Assembly (NCBI GenBank): GCA_963837755.1
Contig: CAWIOP010000001.1
Location: forward strand, 1,488,001 to 1,552,000
Source: JADGHX01 sp963837755
GTDB lineage: Bacteria > Pseudomonadota > Gammaproteobacteria > Steroidobacterales > Steroidobacteraceae
Direction of reading: 5' to 3'
DNA: 64,000 nt
Made by a program: the position numbers and the translations under genes. Shown piece by piece: positions 17,083-26,917 of this stretch; the first letter of the stretch is position 1; each line of letters begins with the position of its first letter. The notes under the pieces are model-generated. The model was not told the DNA's origin, did not search any database, and saw only the letters and a program-made list of their open reading frames with translations.

Positions 17083-17970
17083 TCAGAAGCGGCGGCGTCC
17101 CGAGAGACCCACCCAGTCGTCGCGCTTTCCAAAGGGGCACATATCAAACCACGCGCTATGCGCCTGTGTCACGTCAGCCACCTGATGTTCCATGAGTCCT
17201 GCCAGCACGAGGAAGCCGCCCCGCCGCACGAGCCCCGCAAAGCGCTGCGCCAGCTCGCAGAGCGGCCCCGACAGGATATTGGCGACCAGAATGTCCACCG
17301 GCCGCGGCAGATCGTCGGCGGACTCATACACCTGCACGCGCGCCCCGATTTCGTTCGCCGTGGCGTTGTCACGCGTGGCGATGAGCGCCTGTGGGTCGAT
17401 ATCGAAACACGATGCGTTTCGCGCTCCGAGCTTCGCCGCGGCAATGGCGAGGATGCCGGAGCCGCAGCCGTAGTCGATGACCGTGGCTCCCAGCTGAAGG
17501 TTGGCGTCCAGCCACTCCAGGCAAAGCGCCGTCGTGGGGTGCGTGCCCGTACCGAATGCGAGGCCCGGGTCGAGCCGCACCACGATGGCGCCGGGGTCGG
17601 TAACGGTCTCGTGATGGGGGGCGACCCAAAGGCGCTTGCCAAAGCGCATGGCGTGGAAATCCTTGAGCCATTCGCGTTCCCAGACGCGGTCTTCCACTTC
17701 GCGCGTGGCGAACCGCTCGGCCGCCATGCCGAGCGCCGACGCAAGGGCCTTCACGGCGCCGGTGTCGTTCGTGCCGGCGGGGAACAAAGCCTGCAGGCGA
17801 GTGGCGGGCCATAGGCGAAACTCGCCCGGCGCCGGCTCCAGTACGGGGTCGTCGCGCAGGTCGGTGTACGTGACGGACGTCGCTCCGCACTCGAAGCACG
17901 CCTCCTCGGCGACCCCGGCATCGAGATCGCGCAGCTCAAAGCTCAGCTCGATGAACGAAGTCGATGTCAC
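17083..17970 (-). CDS. prmA: Ribosomal protein L11 methyltransferase
   Basis: 295 residues from GTG 17970, chosen because GAGAG precedes it and the length matches E. coli PrmA (293). The N-terminal substrate-recognition domain is followed by the SAM-binding motif VIDYGCGSGILAIAAAKLGA and the catalytic-domain motif DILVANILSGPL. LAFGTGTHPTTALCL is the PrmA signature. It trimethylates L11. It follows accC by 42 nt in an accB-accC-prmA cluster. Confidence 0.94.
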   Translation of the reverse strand: MTSTSFIELSFELRDLDAGVAEEACFECGATSVTYTDLRDDPVLEPAPGEFRLWPATRLQALFPAGTNDTGAVKALASALGMAAERFATREVEDRVWEREWLKDFHAMRFGKRLWVAPHHETVTDPGAIVVRLDPGLAFGTGTHPTTALCLEWLDANLQLGATVIDYGCGSGILAIAAAKLGARNASCFDIDPQALIATRDNATANEIGARVQVYESADDLPRPVDILVANILSGPLCELAQRFAGLVRRGGFLVLAGLMEHQVADVTQAHSAWFDMCPFGKRDDWVGLSGRRRF

Positions 17971-18012
17971 TGTCGCTCTCTCGTGAGCTGTCGCCTGTAA
18001 CAACCCGAACCG

Positions 18013-19356
18013 CTAGCGCAATCCCAGCCGCCGCTCCAGATAGTGGATGTCCGTGCCACCCTTCTGGAACGCCTGGTGATTGAAGATTTCCTGGTGAAGG
18101 GCGACGTTGGTCTTGATGCCCTCGATGACCATCTCCGCCAGCGCATTGCGCATGCGGGCAATGGCGGCTTCCCGCGAATCCCCATGCGTAATCACCTTGC
18201 CAATGAGCGAGTCGTAGTGAGGCGGCACGTTGTAGCCCGAGTAGATGTGGCTGTCCACGCGCACGCCCGGCCCGCCCGGCGCGTGCCACAAGCGGATCGG
18301 CCCCGGCGAAGGCATGAACGTCTTCGCATCTTCCGCATTGATGCGGCACTCGATGGCGTGGCCGCGAAACTGGACGTCGCTCTGCACGTACGGTAACCGC
18401 TCACCCGCGGCGATCAACAGCTGTGCCTTCACGAGGTCTATGCCCGTGATGAGCTCCGTGACCGGATGCTCCACCTGGATGCGGGTGTTCATCTCGATGA
18501 AGTAGAACTCGTTGTCCTGGTACAGGAACTCGAGCGTACCGGCGCTCCTGTAGCCTACCGCCCGGCAGGCCTCGACCACGCGATCGCCCATGGTGCGACG
18601 CTGCTTGGCGGTGATGCCCGGCGCCGGCGCCTCTTCCACCACTTTCTGGTGGCGGCGCTGCATGGAGCAGTCGCGCTCACCCAGGTGAATGACGTTGCCG
18701 TGCGCATCCGCCAGCACCTGGAACTCGATGTGGCGCGGCTTCTCGAGGAATTTCTCCATGTAGACCATGTCGTTGCCGAACGCCGCGCGAGCTTCCGCCT
18801 GCGTGATGCTGATGGCGTTCAGCAGTGCCGCCTCGGCGTGCACCACGCGCATGCCGCGCCCGCCGCCGCCGCCGGAGGCCTTGATGATGACCGGGTAGCC
18901 GATATCCCGCGCGATGCGCAGGTTCTCGTCCGCATCCTGCCCCAGCGGGCCGTCGGAGCCCGGCACACACGGCACGCCGTGCCCCTTCATCACTTTGATG
19001 GCCGACACCTTGTCGCCCATCATTCGGATGGTCTCGGCCTTGGGGCCGACGAACACGAAGCCGCTCTTCTCCACACGCTCTGCGAAGTCGGCGTTCTCCG
19101 AGAGAAAGCCGTAGCCCGGGTGGATGCCGACGGAGTCCGTGACTTCCGCGGCACTGATGATGGCCGGCATGTTGAGGTAGCTGCCGCTCGAAGGAGGCGG
19201 GCCGATGCAGACGGATTCGTCCGCGAGCAGCACGTGCTTCAGGCTGTAGTCCGCCGTGGAATGCACGGCGACAGTGCGGATGCCCAGCTCACGGCACGCG
19301 CGCAGAATTCGCAGCGCGATCTCGCCGCGATTGGCGATGACGATCTTCTCGAGCAT
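18013..19356 (-). CDS. accC: Acetyl-CoA carboxylase, biotin carboxylase subunit
   Basis: 447 residues starting MLEKIVIANRGEIALRILRA. The ATP-grasp core shows the glycine-rich loop KASGGGGGRGMRVVH, MEKFLEKPRHIEFQ, the SMQRRHQKVVEEAP signature and the catalytic stretch EMNTRIQVEHPVTE. It carboxylates the biotin on AccB using bicarbonate and ATP, the first half of malonyl-CoA synthesis. It is five bases downstream of accB, in the usual accBC operon. Confidence 0.97.
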   Translation of the reverse strand: MLEKIVIANRGEIALRILRACRELGIRTVAVHSTADYSLKHVLLADESVCIGPPPSSGSYLNMPAIISAAEVTDSVGIHPGYGFLSENADFAERVEKSGFVFVGPKAETIRMMGDKVSAIKVMKGHGVPCVPGSDGPLGQDADENLRIARDIGYPVIIKASGGGGGRGMRVVHAEAALLNAISITQAEARAAFGNDMVYMEKFLEKPRHIEFQVLADAHGNVIHLGERDCSMQRRHQKVVEEAPAPGITAKQRRTMGDRVVEACRAVGYRSAGTLEFLYQDNEFYFIEMNTRIQVEHPVTELITGIDLVKAQLLIAAGERLPYVQSDVQFRGHAIECRINAEDAKTFMPSPGPIRLWHAPGGPGVRVDSHIYSGYNVPPHYDSLIGKVITHGDSREAAIARMRNALAEMVIEGIKTNVALHQEIFNHQAFQKGGTDIHYLERRLGLR

Positions 19357-19361
19357 GGGGC

Positions 19362-19841
19362 TTATTCGACGACGAACAGGGGCTGGCCGAACTCAACCGG
19401 GTCGCCGTTTCTCGCCATGATCGAGGTGATGCGGCCGGCCTTGTCCGACTCGATCTGGTTCATCATCTTCATGGCTTCGATGATGCAGAGGGTCTGGCCC
19501 ACCTTCACTTCGTCGCCGATCTCGACGAACGACTTCGCGCCCGGCGAGGGTGCGGAGTAGAAAGTGCCCACCATAGGCGCCGTCACCACGTGCTCATTCG
19601 TGCGCGGGCGGGGGGGCGCGGCCTCGGCAGCGGCCGGCGCTGAAGCGATCTGTGCGGGCGCGGCCACCTGGGCGGCCATGGGCATGGCATAGGTCGGCAT
19701 CGGATGCATGCCGTGCATCGCGGCCGCGCCGGTGGGCATGCGGCTGATGCGCACCGCTTCCTCGCCTTCCTTGATCTCGATCTCGGCGATGCCGGACTCC
19801 TCGAGCAGCTCGATCAGTTTCTTGATTTTCCGAATGTCCAT
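19362..19841 (-). CDS. accB: Acetyl-CoA carboxylase biotin carboxyl carrier protein
   Basis: 159 residues from ATG 19841 (MDIRKIKKLIELLEESGIAE, the standard AccB N-terminus). A Pro/Ala-rich linker (about 55-85) leads to the biotinyl domain, with biotinylated K125 in EAMKMMNQIESD. GGAGAG upstream supports the start. It carries carboxybiotin between AccC and the AccAD transferase. The open frame upstream is a shadow of aroQ. Confidence 0.96.
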   Translation of the reverse strand: MDIRKIKKLIELLEESGIAEIEIKEGEEAVRISRMPTGAAAMHGMHPMPTYAMPMAAQVAAPAQIASAPAAAEAAPPRPRTNEHVVTAPMVGTFYSAPSPGAKSFVEIGDEVKVGQTLCIIEAMKMMNQIESDKAGRITSIMARNGDPVEFGQPLFVVE

Positions 19842-19882
19842 GCGAGGAGATCTCTCCTGGATACTTGCAGTTCGAAGTGGAG

Positions 19883-20328
19883 TCAGGACGGCCGCGACAG
19901 GCGCTCGAGCGCGGCGCGCACGGCAAGCTCGTAGCCGTAGGCGCCCAGGCCCAGCACGCAGCCGGCGGCGATGTCCGTGAAGTAGGAGTGCTTGCGAAAC
20001 GGCTCGCGAGCGTGGGTGTTCGAAAGATGCACTTCGATGAAGGGCAGCTTCACGCTCAATAAGGCGTCCCGCAGGGCCACGCTGGTGTGCGTGAACCCGC
20101 CCGGGTTGAAGATGGCGAAGGCCGTGCCGTCCTGGCCGGCCTCGTGGATGCGCCCGATGAGCTCGTGCTCCGCATTGCTCTGGAAGGCTTCCAGCTATGG
20201 CCGGCCTCCTGGGCAATGGCGGCGGCCCGCTGCTCGATGGAGGCGAGCGTCGCCGCGCCGTAGACGGCGGGCTCGCGCGTGCCGAGCAGGTTCAAATTCG
20301 GGCCATTGAGCAGCAGCAGGCGCGCCAC
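19883..20328 (-). CDS. aroQ: 3-dehydroquinate dehydratase type II, frameshifted
   Basis: ATG 20328 opens LLLLNGPNLNLLGTREPAVYG, the type II signature with the catalytic Tyr. The frame breaks near 20195 after EAGHS. The next frame continues LEAFQSNAEHELIGRIHEA, then IFNPGGFTHTSVALRDAL and IEVHLSN to the stop at 19883. Adding one base restores about 149 residues, the normal length. It dehydrates 3-dehydroquinate in the shikimate pathway. aroQ-accB-accC is a common gammaproteobacterial order. Because the rest is perfectly conserved, a sequence error is likely. Confidence 0.87.
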
Positions 20329-20546
20329 GGGCGGTTTCTATCCTCTTTTGATCGACGGCATCGCGCTCCGGCTGGGCGGCCCCGGCGATCTGAGCGCGAA
20401 GCGGCGCGAATGTACCTTAATTCGCGTCAAATGGAATACTTTCTTGACGCGATTGGCGACGTTCGTCGGGGTTCGGGTCGCTGGGGCGAGCGTTTGACGA
20501 CCCGGATGGGCATATGCCGGCGCCAGGCGGGGACATTGAAGGCGCC

Positions 20547-21251
20547 CTATCCGGCTGCAGTGGCCTTGCGCCCCCGCTCGGCCGCGAAGTCGCGCAGTTT
20601 ATCCGCGATCTGGCTCCGTGCTGCGTCCAACGGTAACCGGCTGGCGTCCACGTCCCGCACGCGGTCGAGGATGAACGCCGCCTCGTCCGCATGCAGCTCG
20701 CCGACCTTCAGGGTAACGATGCGGCCCTGGCTGTCCGCGAACACGGAGAATGGCAGCACCAGTGCCACCCCGAAACGTTCCGCAGCCTCATAGCCGTCCT
20801 GCTCGCCGATGAGAATGGGGTAGTCGATGCCCATCTCGCTGGCAAACTTGAGCACCGACTGGCGCTCGTCGATGGCGATGCCGACGATCTCCAGGCGGTC
20901 TGCCGCGCGCTTCTTGCGCAGGGATTTCAGCAGCGGGATCTCGTCGCGGCAGGGGCCGCACCACGTCGCCCAGAAGTTGATGACGAGGGGCTGGCCCTTC
21001 CAGCTACTCAGGCTTCTCTGAGCGCCGGTGCGGTCGGCGAGGCTGATGTCCGGCAGCGTCTCGGGGATCGTGCGCTTCGGCGGGGCCTCGTCGGGCTCTG
21101 CCGGGGTAGCGTTGGCCAATGCGGCGTTCGGTGCCGTCTCGTCCACGGACGCGATGACGGCCTGCCGCTCGGTGAGTGCGCGCTGGACGAAGAAGCCGCC
21201 AACGGCGGCCACGACCACGGCCACGAGGCCGACTACGAGGTTACGGTTCAC
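20547..21251 (-). CDS. TlpA/ResA-like membrane-anchored thioredoxin
   Basis: 234 residues from GTG 21251, whose first bases overlap the dsbD stop (GTGA), indicating coupled translation. One N-terminal transmembrane anchor (LVVGLVAVVVAAVGGFF) is followed by a periplasmic TlpA-type domain with active site NFWATWCGPCRDEIPLL and a cis-proline region ALVLPFSVF. Such proteins reduce periplasmic disulfides, often for cytochrome c maturation or copper-site assembly, drawing electrons from DsbD. The substrate cannot be told from sequence. Confidence 0.87.
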   Translation of the reverse strand: MNRNLVVGLVAVVVAAVGGFFVQRALTERQAVIASVDETAPNAALANATPAEPDEAPPKRTIPETLPDISLADRTGAQRSLSSWKGQPLVINFWATWCGPCRDEIPLLKSLRKKRAADRLEIVGIAIDERQSVLKFASEMGIDYPILIGEQDGYEAAERFGVALVLPFSVFADSQGRIVTLKVGELHADEAAFILDRVRDVDASRLPLDAARSQIADKLRDFAAERGRKATAAG

Positions 21252-23239
21252 GTGGGCTTCGAGCTGCCGAGCGCTTTGCGCAGCAGCTCCGCGAACTCGC
21301 CGGCTTTCATGTAGCCGACCACGCGGAAGTTTTGCTGCTCGGCGCCGGCGGCATCGTAGAAAGCGATGGTCGGCGGGCCGAAGATGCCGAAGTGCTTGAG
21401 CAGGGCCTGGTCCTGTGCGTCGTTGCGGGTCACATCCGCGCGCAGCAGAAGCGTGTTGGCCAGGGCGGCCCGCACGGAAGCGTCGGTGAACGTGTACTTC
21501 TCCATCTCTTTGCAGGAGACGCACCAATCCGCATAGAAATCGAGCATCACGGTTTTGCCGGCGGCGCTCGCCGCGGCCACGCGCGCCTGCAGGTCGTCAA
21601 CGGACTTGATGGTCTCGAACATGAGCCCCGGCTTCGCAGCCGTTGCTTCGCCGGCCACACCACTCCCGGTGCGCAGTGAGTTGAGCGGCTGCAATGGATC
21701 TGTTCCGCCGGAGGCAACGCCAATCAGCAGGAGAATGCCGTACACCACTGCGATGAGGCCGGGGCCGCGCACCGCGGCGGGGGCTGGGCGCCCATCGCGC
21801 GCCTTCAGGGTGAACACCCAGTAGCCGGATACAACCGCGAGGCCCGACCACAGCAGCATCGCGAATGCGGGCGGCACTAGCGGCTGAACCAGATAGATGG
21901 CGACCGCGAGGAACAGCACGCCGAACAGGCATTTCACTGTGTCCATCCACGGGCCAACCCGCGGCAGCACCGAGCCTGCAGACGCGCCCACGAGCAGCAG
22001 TGGCACGCCCATGCCGAGACCCGTTGCGTAAAGGGCGCCGGCACCGCGAGCGATCTGGCCGGTCTGGCTGATGACCGAGAGTGCCGCGATGAGTGCGGGC
22101 GCCACGCACGCGGTAACGACGAGTGCGGACAGCGCACCCATGATGAATGTGCCGATGTACGTGCCGGACTTCTGGTGATTGCTCACATTGGTGAGCCGCG
22201 TCTGCAGGGCGCTCGGTAATTGCAGCGTGAACGCACCGAACATGGCGAACGCCAGCACGATGAAGAGCAGGGCGAACAAGCCGACGATCCACGGCTTCTG
22301 GAAGAACGCCTGCGGAGCCTGCTTGAAGAGAAGCACGAACGCCGCACCGGCCGCGGCGTACGTCAGGGCCATTCCCTGCACGTAAGTGAACGCGAGCGAG
22401 AAACCGCGGCCAGCCGTGACCTTCCCACCCTGGCCGACGATGATGCCCGAGAGGATGGGGATCATCGGCAGCACGCACGGCGTGAAGGAGAGCAGCACGC
22501 CGATGCCGAAGAACGTGGCGAGCACCATGAACAGATTGCCGTCGCGAATGAGCGCGGCGAGCTTTTCCTGCTCGGAGACGAAGGCGCCCGAACCCCCCGA
22601 TGCTCCGCTGGCGCTCGCGCCTGCGACAGACGAGGCGGTGCCGTTGTTAGCGCCTTCAGGCCCGCCGGTCGCCACAACCGCAGAACCTTGCCCTGCCGGG
22701 AGACTGACCCTGAGATTCCTGGTGATCGGCGGGTAGCACAGGCCGGCGTCCGCGCAGCCCTGGTACGTGACGTCGATGGGCAGGTCAATTGCACCACCGG
22801 CTGCGCGGGCCACCGGCACGGTGGCGGTGAGGTCTTCGTGATAGACCTCCTGCGTGCCGAAGTACTCGTCGGTCTTGGTCTGGCCGGTGGGCAGGGACGG
22901 CGTGCCGAGCTGCGCTGACTTGCTGGTGGAGGCGACCTTGATGCGACTCCGGTAGAGGTAGTAGCCCTCGTGGATGGCCCACTCGAGGCGTACTTTGTCC
23001 GGCCCATCGCCAATGGCGACGAGTTGGAAGGCCTCGTCCGGCGGCAGGAATTCATCCTCACCGGAGTTACGGCCAGCGCCGAGAATGGCGTCGATGCCGG
23101 TCTGCGAAGGCATGTCCGCGGCGGGCTTGTCGCCGGCCGCCTGGGCGGCGGGTGCGGCAAACGCAGCCAGGAGCGTGGCGGCGAGAGCCGCCGGCAGGCC
23201 GACGAAAACACGCGAAAGGCGCTTCAACACGTCGCTCAT
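21248..23239 (-). CDS. dsbD: Thiol:disulfide interchange protein DsbD
   Basis: 663 residues from ATG 23239. Order: signal peptide (ending APAAQAAG), periplasmic alpha domain with the Cys pair in CADAGLCYPP, a Ser/Gly-rich linker, eight transmembrane helices with the redox cysteines in FTPCVLPMIPI and TACVAPALIA, then a periplasmic thioredoxin domain with DFYADWCVSCKEME. It carries reducing power from cytoplasmic thioredoxin to periplasmic partners. It heads the long minus-strand run, directly coupled to the tlpA-like gene, and is divergent from groESL. Confidence 0.94.
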   Translation of the reverse strand: MSDVLKRLSRVFVGLPAALAATLLAAFAAPAAQAAGDKPAADMPSQTGIDAILGAGRNSGEDEFLPPDEAFQLVAIGDGPDKVRLEWAIHEGYYLYRSRIKVASTSKSAQLGTPSLPTGQTKTDEYFGTQEVYHEDLTATVPVARAAGGAIDLPIDVTYQGCADAGLCYPPITRNLRVSLPAGQGSAVVATGGPEGANNGTASSVAGASASGASGGSGAFVSEQEKLAALIRDGNLFMVLATFFGIGVLLSFTPCVLPMIPILSGIIVGQGGKVTAGRGFSLAFTYVQGMALTYAAAGAAFVLLFKQAPQAFFQKPWIVGLFALLFIVLAFAMFGAFTLQLPSALQTRLTNVSNHQKSGTYIGTFIMGALSALVVTACVAPALIAALSVISQTGQIARGAGALYATGLGMGVPLLLVGASAGSVLPRVGPWMDTVKCLFGVLFLAVAIYLVQPLVPPAFAMLLWSGLAVVSGYWVFTLKARDGRPAPAAVRGPGLIAVVYGILLLIGVASGGTDPLQPLNSLRTGSGVAGEATAAKPGLMFETIKSVDDLQARVAAASAAGKTVMLDFYADWCVSCKEMEKYTFTDASVRAALANTLLLRADVTRNDAQDQALLKHFGIFGPPTIAFYDAAGAEQQNFRVVGYMKAGEFAELLRKALGSSKPT

Positions 23240-23387
23240 AGAGTGCGATCTCGTCCCGAAAGTGCGGCGACCCGGGCGACAAAAGCGCCGTGCGGGCGCG
23301 CCCGGTCGTTGGGGTCCGGGAGCATAAGGGTGCACCCGGCGGCAGTCACGGTAAGAGACCGGAAAGCACAAAAAGTATCGCGCCGGG

Positions 23388-23416
23388 CTTGAATTCCGGA
23401 GGTCGCCCCCTATGAT
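23388..23416 (+). promoter_or_regulatory. Sigma32-type heat-shock promoter of groESL
   Basis: CTTGAA (23388-23393), a 13-base spacer, then CCCCTATGAT (23407-23416), a near-consensus RpoH promoter (CTTGAA...CCCCATNT). It lies about 115 bases upstream of the groES start and runs into the CIRCE element. Confidence 0.85.
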
Positions 23417-23442
23417 TAGCAGCCGTTCGGGGAGAGTGCTAA
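23416..23442 (+). promoter_or_regulatory. CIRCE operator (HrcA binding site)
   Basis: TTAGCAGCC (23416-23424), nine bases, GAGTGCTAA (23434-23442). The right half is a perfect match to the CIRCE consensus TTAGCACTC-N9-GAGTGCTAA; the left half matches at seven of nine positions. Its position at the -10/start region of the sigma32 promoter suits repression by HrcA. Confidence 0.85.
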
Positions 23443-23529
23443 CAGCGCACCGCAAGGCTCGCCTTCAGCCCCTCACCCCCGTCCCGGACTCATTAAACAC
23501 ATTCATCCGTTTTTCAAGGAGCTTCTCCC

Positions 23530-23823
23530 ATGAAGATTCGTCCTCTTCATGACCGCGTCATCGTGAAACGTCTGGAAGAGGAACGTACCTCTCCGGGCGG
23601 CATCGTGATTCCCGATAGCGCGGCTGAAAAGCCCGTTCAGGGCAAGATTGTCGCGGTCGGTAAAGGCAAGATTCTCGAGGACGGCAACGTCCGCCCGCTC
23701 AACGTGAAGGTCGGCGACAAGATCCTGTTCGGCAAGTACAGCGGAACGGAAGTGAAAGTCGACGGCGACGATCTCCTGGTCATGCGTGAAGAAGACGTCA
23801 TGGCCGTCATTGAAGGCAAGTAA
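23530..23823 (+). CDS. groES: Co-chaperonin GroES
   Basis: 97 residues, standard length. It starts MKIRPLHDRVIVKRLEEE after AAGGAG. The mobile loop ERTSPGGIVIPDSAAEKP contacts GroEL, and the C-terminus is canonical. It caps the GroEL ring during protein folding. It is 15 nt upstream of groEL in a heat-shock operon behind the sigma32 promoter and CIRCE. Confidence 0.98.
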   Translation: MKIRPLHDRVIVKRLEEERTSPGGIVIPDSAAEKPVQGKIVAVGKGKILEDGNVRPLNVKVGDKILFGKYSGTEVKVDGDDLLVMREEDVMAVIEGK

Positions 23824-23838
23824 GCAAAGGTCACTACA

Positions 23839-25476
<1,638 letters not shown>

Positions 25477-25921
25477 TCGCAGCACGCAACGAAACTTCCG
25501 GCGTACCGGCGTTGTCATACAGCGCCAGTACGCTCGGAAACGAGCTCTGGTTAAGGGAGTGTCCCGTGCTCACGCACGGCATTCCCCGAAAGCCGCGGAT
25601 CGAGACCCCCTGAATGATTCGCGCATCCTTAAAGCCCCGCTCATGCGGGGCTTTTTTTATGCAGTGCTTCGGTTTCTGGCTTCCGCGAGCGTGCGTTCGT
25701 GCGGAAATGCAGGCACCGGAGCCGCGCGCAATAAGACAAATCAAACGTGCAGGTTGTCGCGCATTGCGCACGGTATGCATCCGTGTGGCCCTGCCGGCCG
25801 TCAGGGCAACGGACAGGCGTCGCCAATGACTTCAGCGGCGATGCTCACGTGCTTTCAATCCGTCGCGCTGCGGTTTACTGTTCTTTGCATCAGTCCGGCG
25901 ACGACCCCCTGGAGGGCTTCC
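25477..25921. other. Intergenic region after groEL
   Basis: About 445 bp without a credible gene. It holds the groESL terminator and, at its end, a GGAGG ribosome binding site for the lipoprotein gene. Small open frames have poor codon patterns. Confidence 0.6.
25631..25658 (+). terminator. Rho-independent terminator of groESL
   Basis: AAAGCCCCGC, TCAT loop, GCGGGGCTTT, then a run of seven T. A ten-base perfect stem with a T-tract, 155 bases after the groEL stop. Confidence 0.93.
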
Positions 25922-26917
25922 ATGGCACCGATCCGTGGCCCGGCGTGGGCATTGTGCACCCTTGGCTCCGCGCTGTTGATTCTCAGCGGGTGCGGCAAAC
26001 TCACTCACGGCGAGTCTGAGTGGGCGCGTGCCGCACTCGAGCGCAATCCCGATCTCACCATCGTCGCGGCCGACAAAGACGCGAACACATTCACCGTGCA
26101 GGTGAAGGGCAGCAGCGAGCTGCGTGTGGTGCGGGTGGATCAGATCATTGGCGCCGTTCCGTCCGACGGCGTCGCGCCCGCCGTGAGCGAGCCGGCGCCG
26201 TCTACTGCCGAATCGGCGCCGCCGCCGGACGCCGCGCAAGCATCGAGCACCACGGCGCGCGCCGGTGAGCTCGCGCGCCCCGCAGATGAAGTGGAGGCGC
26301 GCAACCCATCTCCGCCGGTCAATCAAGGCATGGCGCCCGGTACAGCGGTCATCAAGAGCTCCGCTACCGGCAACGTGCTCGCGTCGAGCGAGAGTGTGAA
26401 TGTCGGGCCGGGCACCGATGCGACAGCGGGCGGTGAAGGTGCCGCGACATCCGGTGCTGCCTCGGCCAGCGACAAGAAGCTGCTCGCTTCCGGCCCCGGC
26501 TACAGCATCAGCGCGGGCGATCCGGGCGCGAACCGCGCCATACGTCTTGCGCAGGCGGGCGAGCTGAAGTCGCTGGCCAACGTTGCGGTGGAGCGCCGCT
26601 ACGAACCGATGATCTGCCAGGGCAATCGCCTGCTGCACATCGATGGCCGCAACCTCGAATTCGAAGGCGATGCGGTCAGCGCGCTCGATGGATGCGAGAT
26701 TCACATCACGAACAGTCATATCATTGCGCACGGCGTAGGAGTCTCCGCGCGTGCGGCCAATGTGCACATCAAGAACAGCATCATCGAGGGAGACTCGGGC
26801 TCGATCTCCGCGTCGGGTGGCGCCAAGGTCTATACGCAGCAGTCCACGTTCAAGGGTTTGAGCCGGCGCCTTGACACAGCCACCTTCACCGACCTCGGCG
26901 GAACCACCTGGAACTGA
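25922..26917 (+). CDS. Predicted lipoprotein with beta-helix-like C-terminus
   Basis: 331 residues from ATG 25922 after GGAGG. The signal peptide ends in lipobox LILSGC, so the Cys is lipidated. A Pro/Ser/Ala-rich linker (about 80-200) leads to a C-terminal region of short repeats with Asn/His ladders (INNS-like turns such as HITNSHIIAHGVGVSARAAN, then HIKNSIIEG), suggesting a right-handed parallel beta-helix. Function is unknown. The final 47 bases overlap the glnE start. Confidence 0.72.
   Translation: MAPIRGPAWALCTLGSALLILSGCGKLTHGESEWARAALERNPDLTIVAADKDANTFTVQVKGSSELRVVRVDQIIGAVPSDGVAPAVSEPAPSTAESAPPPDAAQASSTTARAGELARPADEVEARNPSPPVNQGMAPGTAVIKSSATGNVLASSESVNVGPGTDATAGGEGAATSGAASASDKKLLASGPGYSISAGDPGANRAIRLAQAGELKSLANVAVERRYEPMICQGNRLLHIDGRNLEFEGDAVSALDGCEIHITNSHIIAHGVGVSARAANVHIKNSIIEGDSGSISASGGAKVYTQQSTFKGLSRRLDTATFTDLGGTTWN

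Noticed and set aside
25614..25829. Small open frame crossing the groESL terminator
   Set aside because: It reads through the terminator hairpin and has poor codon structure.
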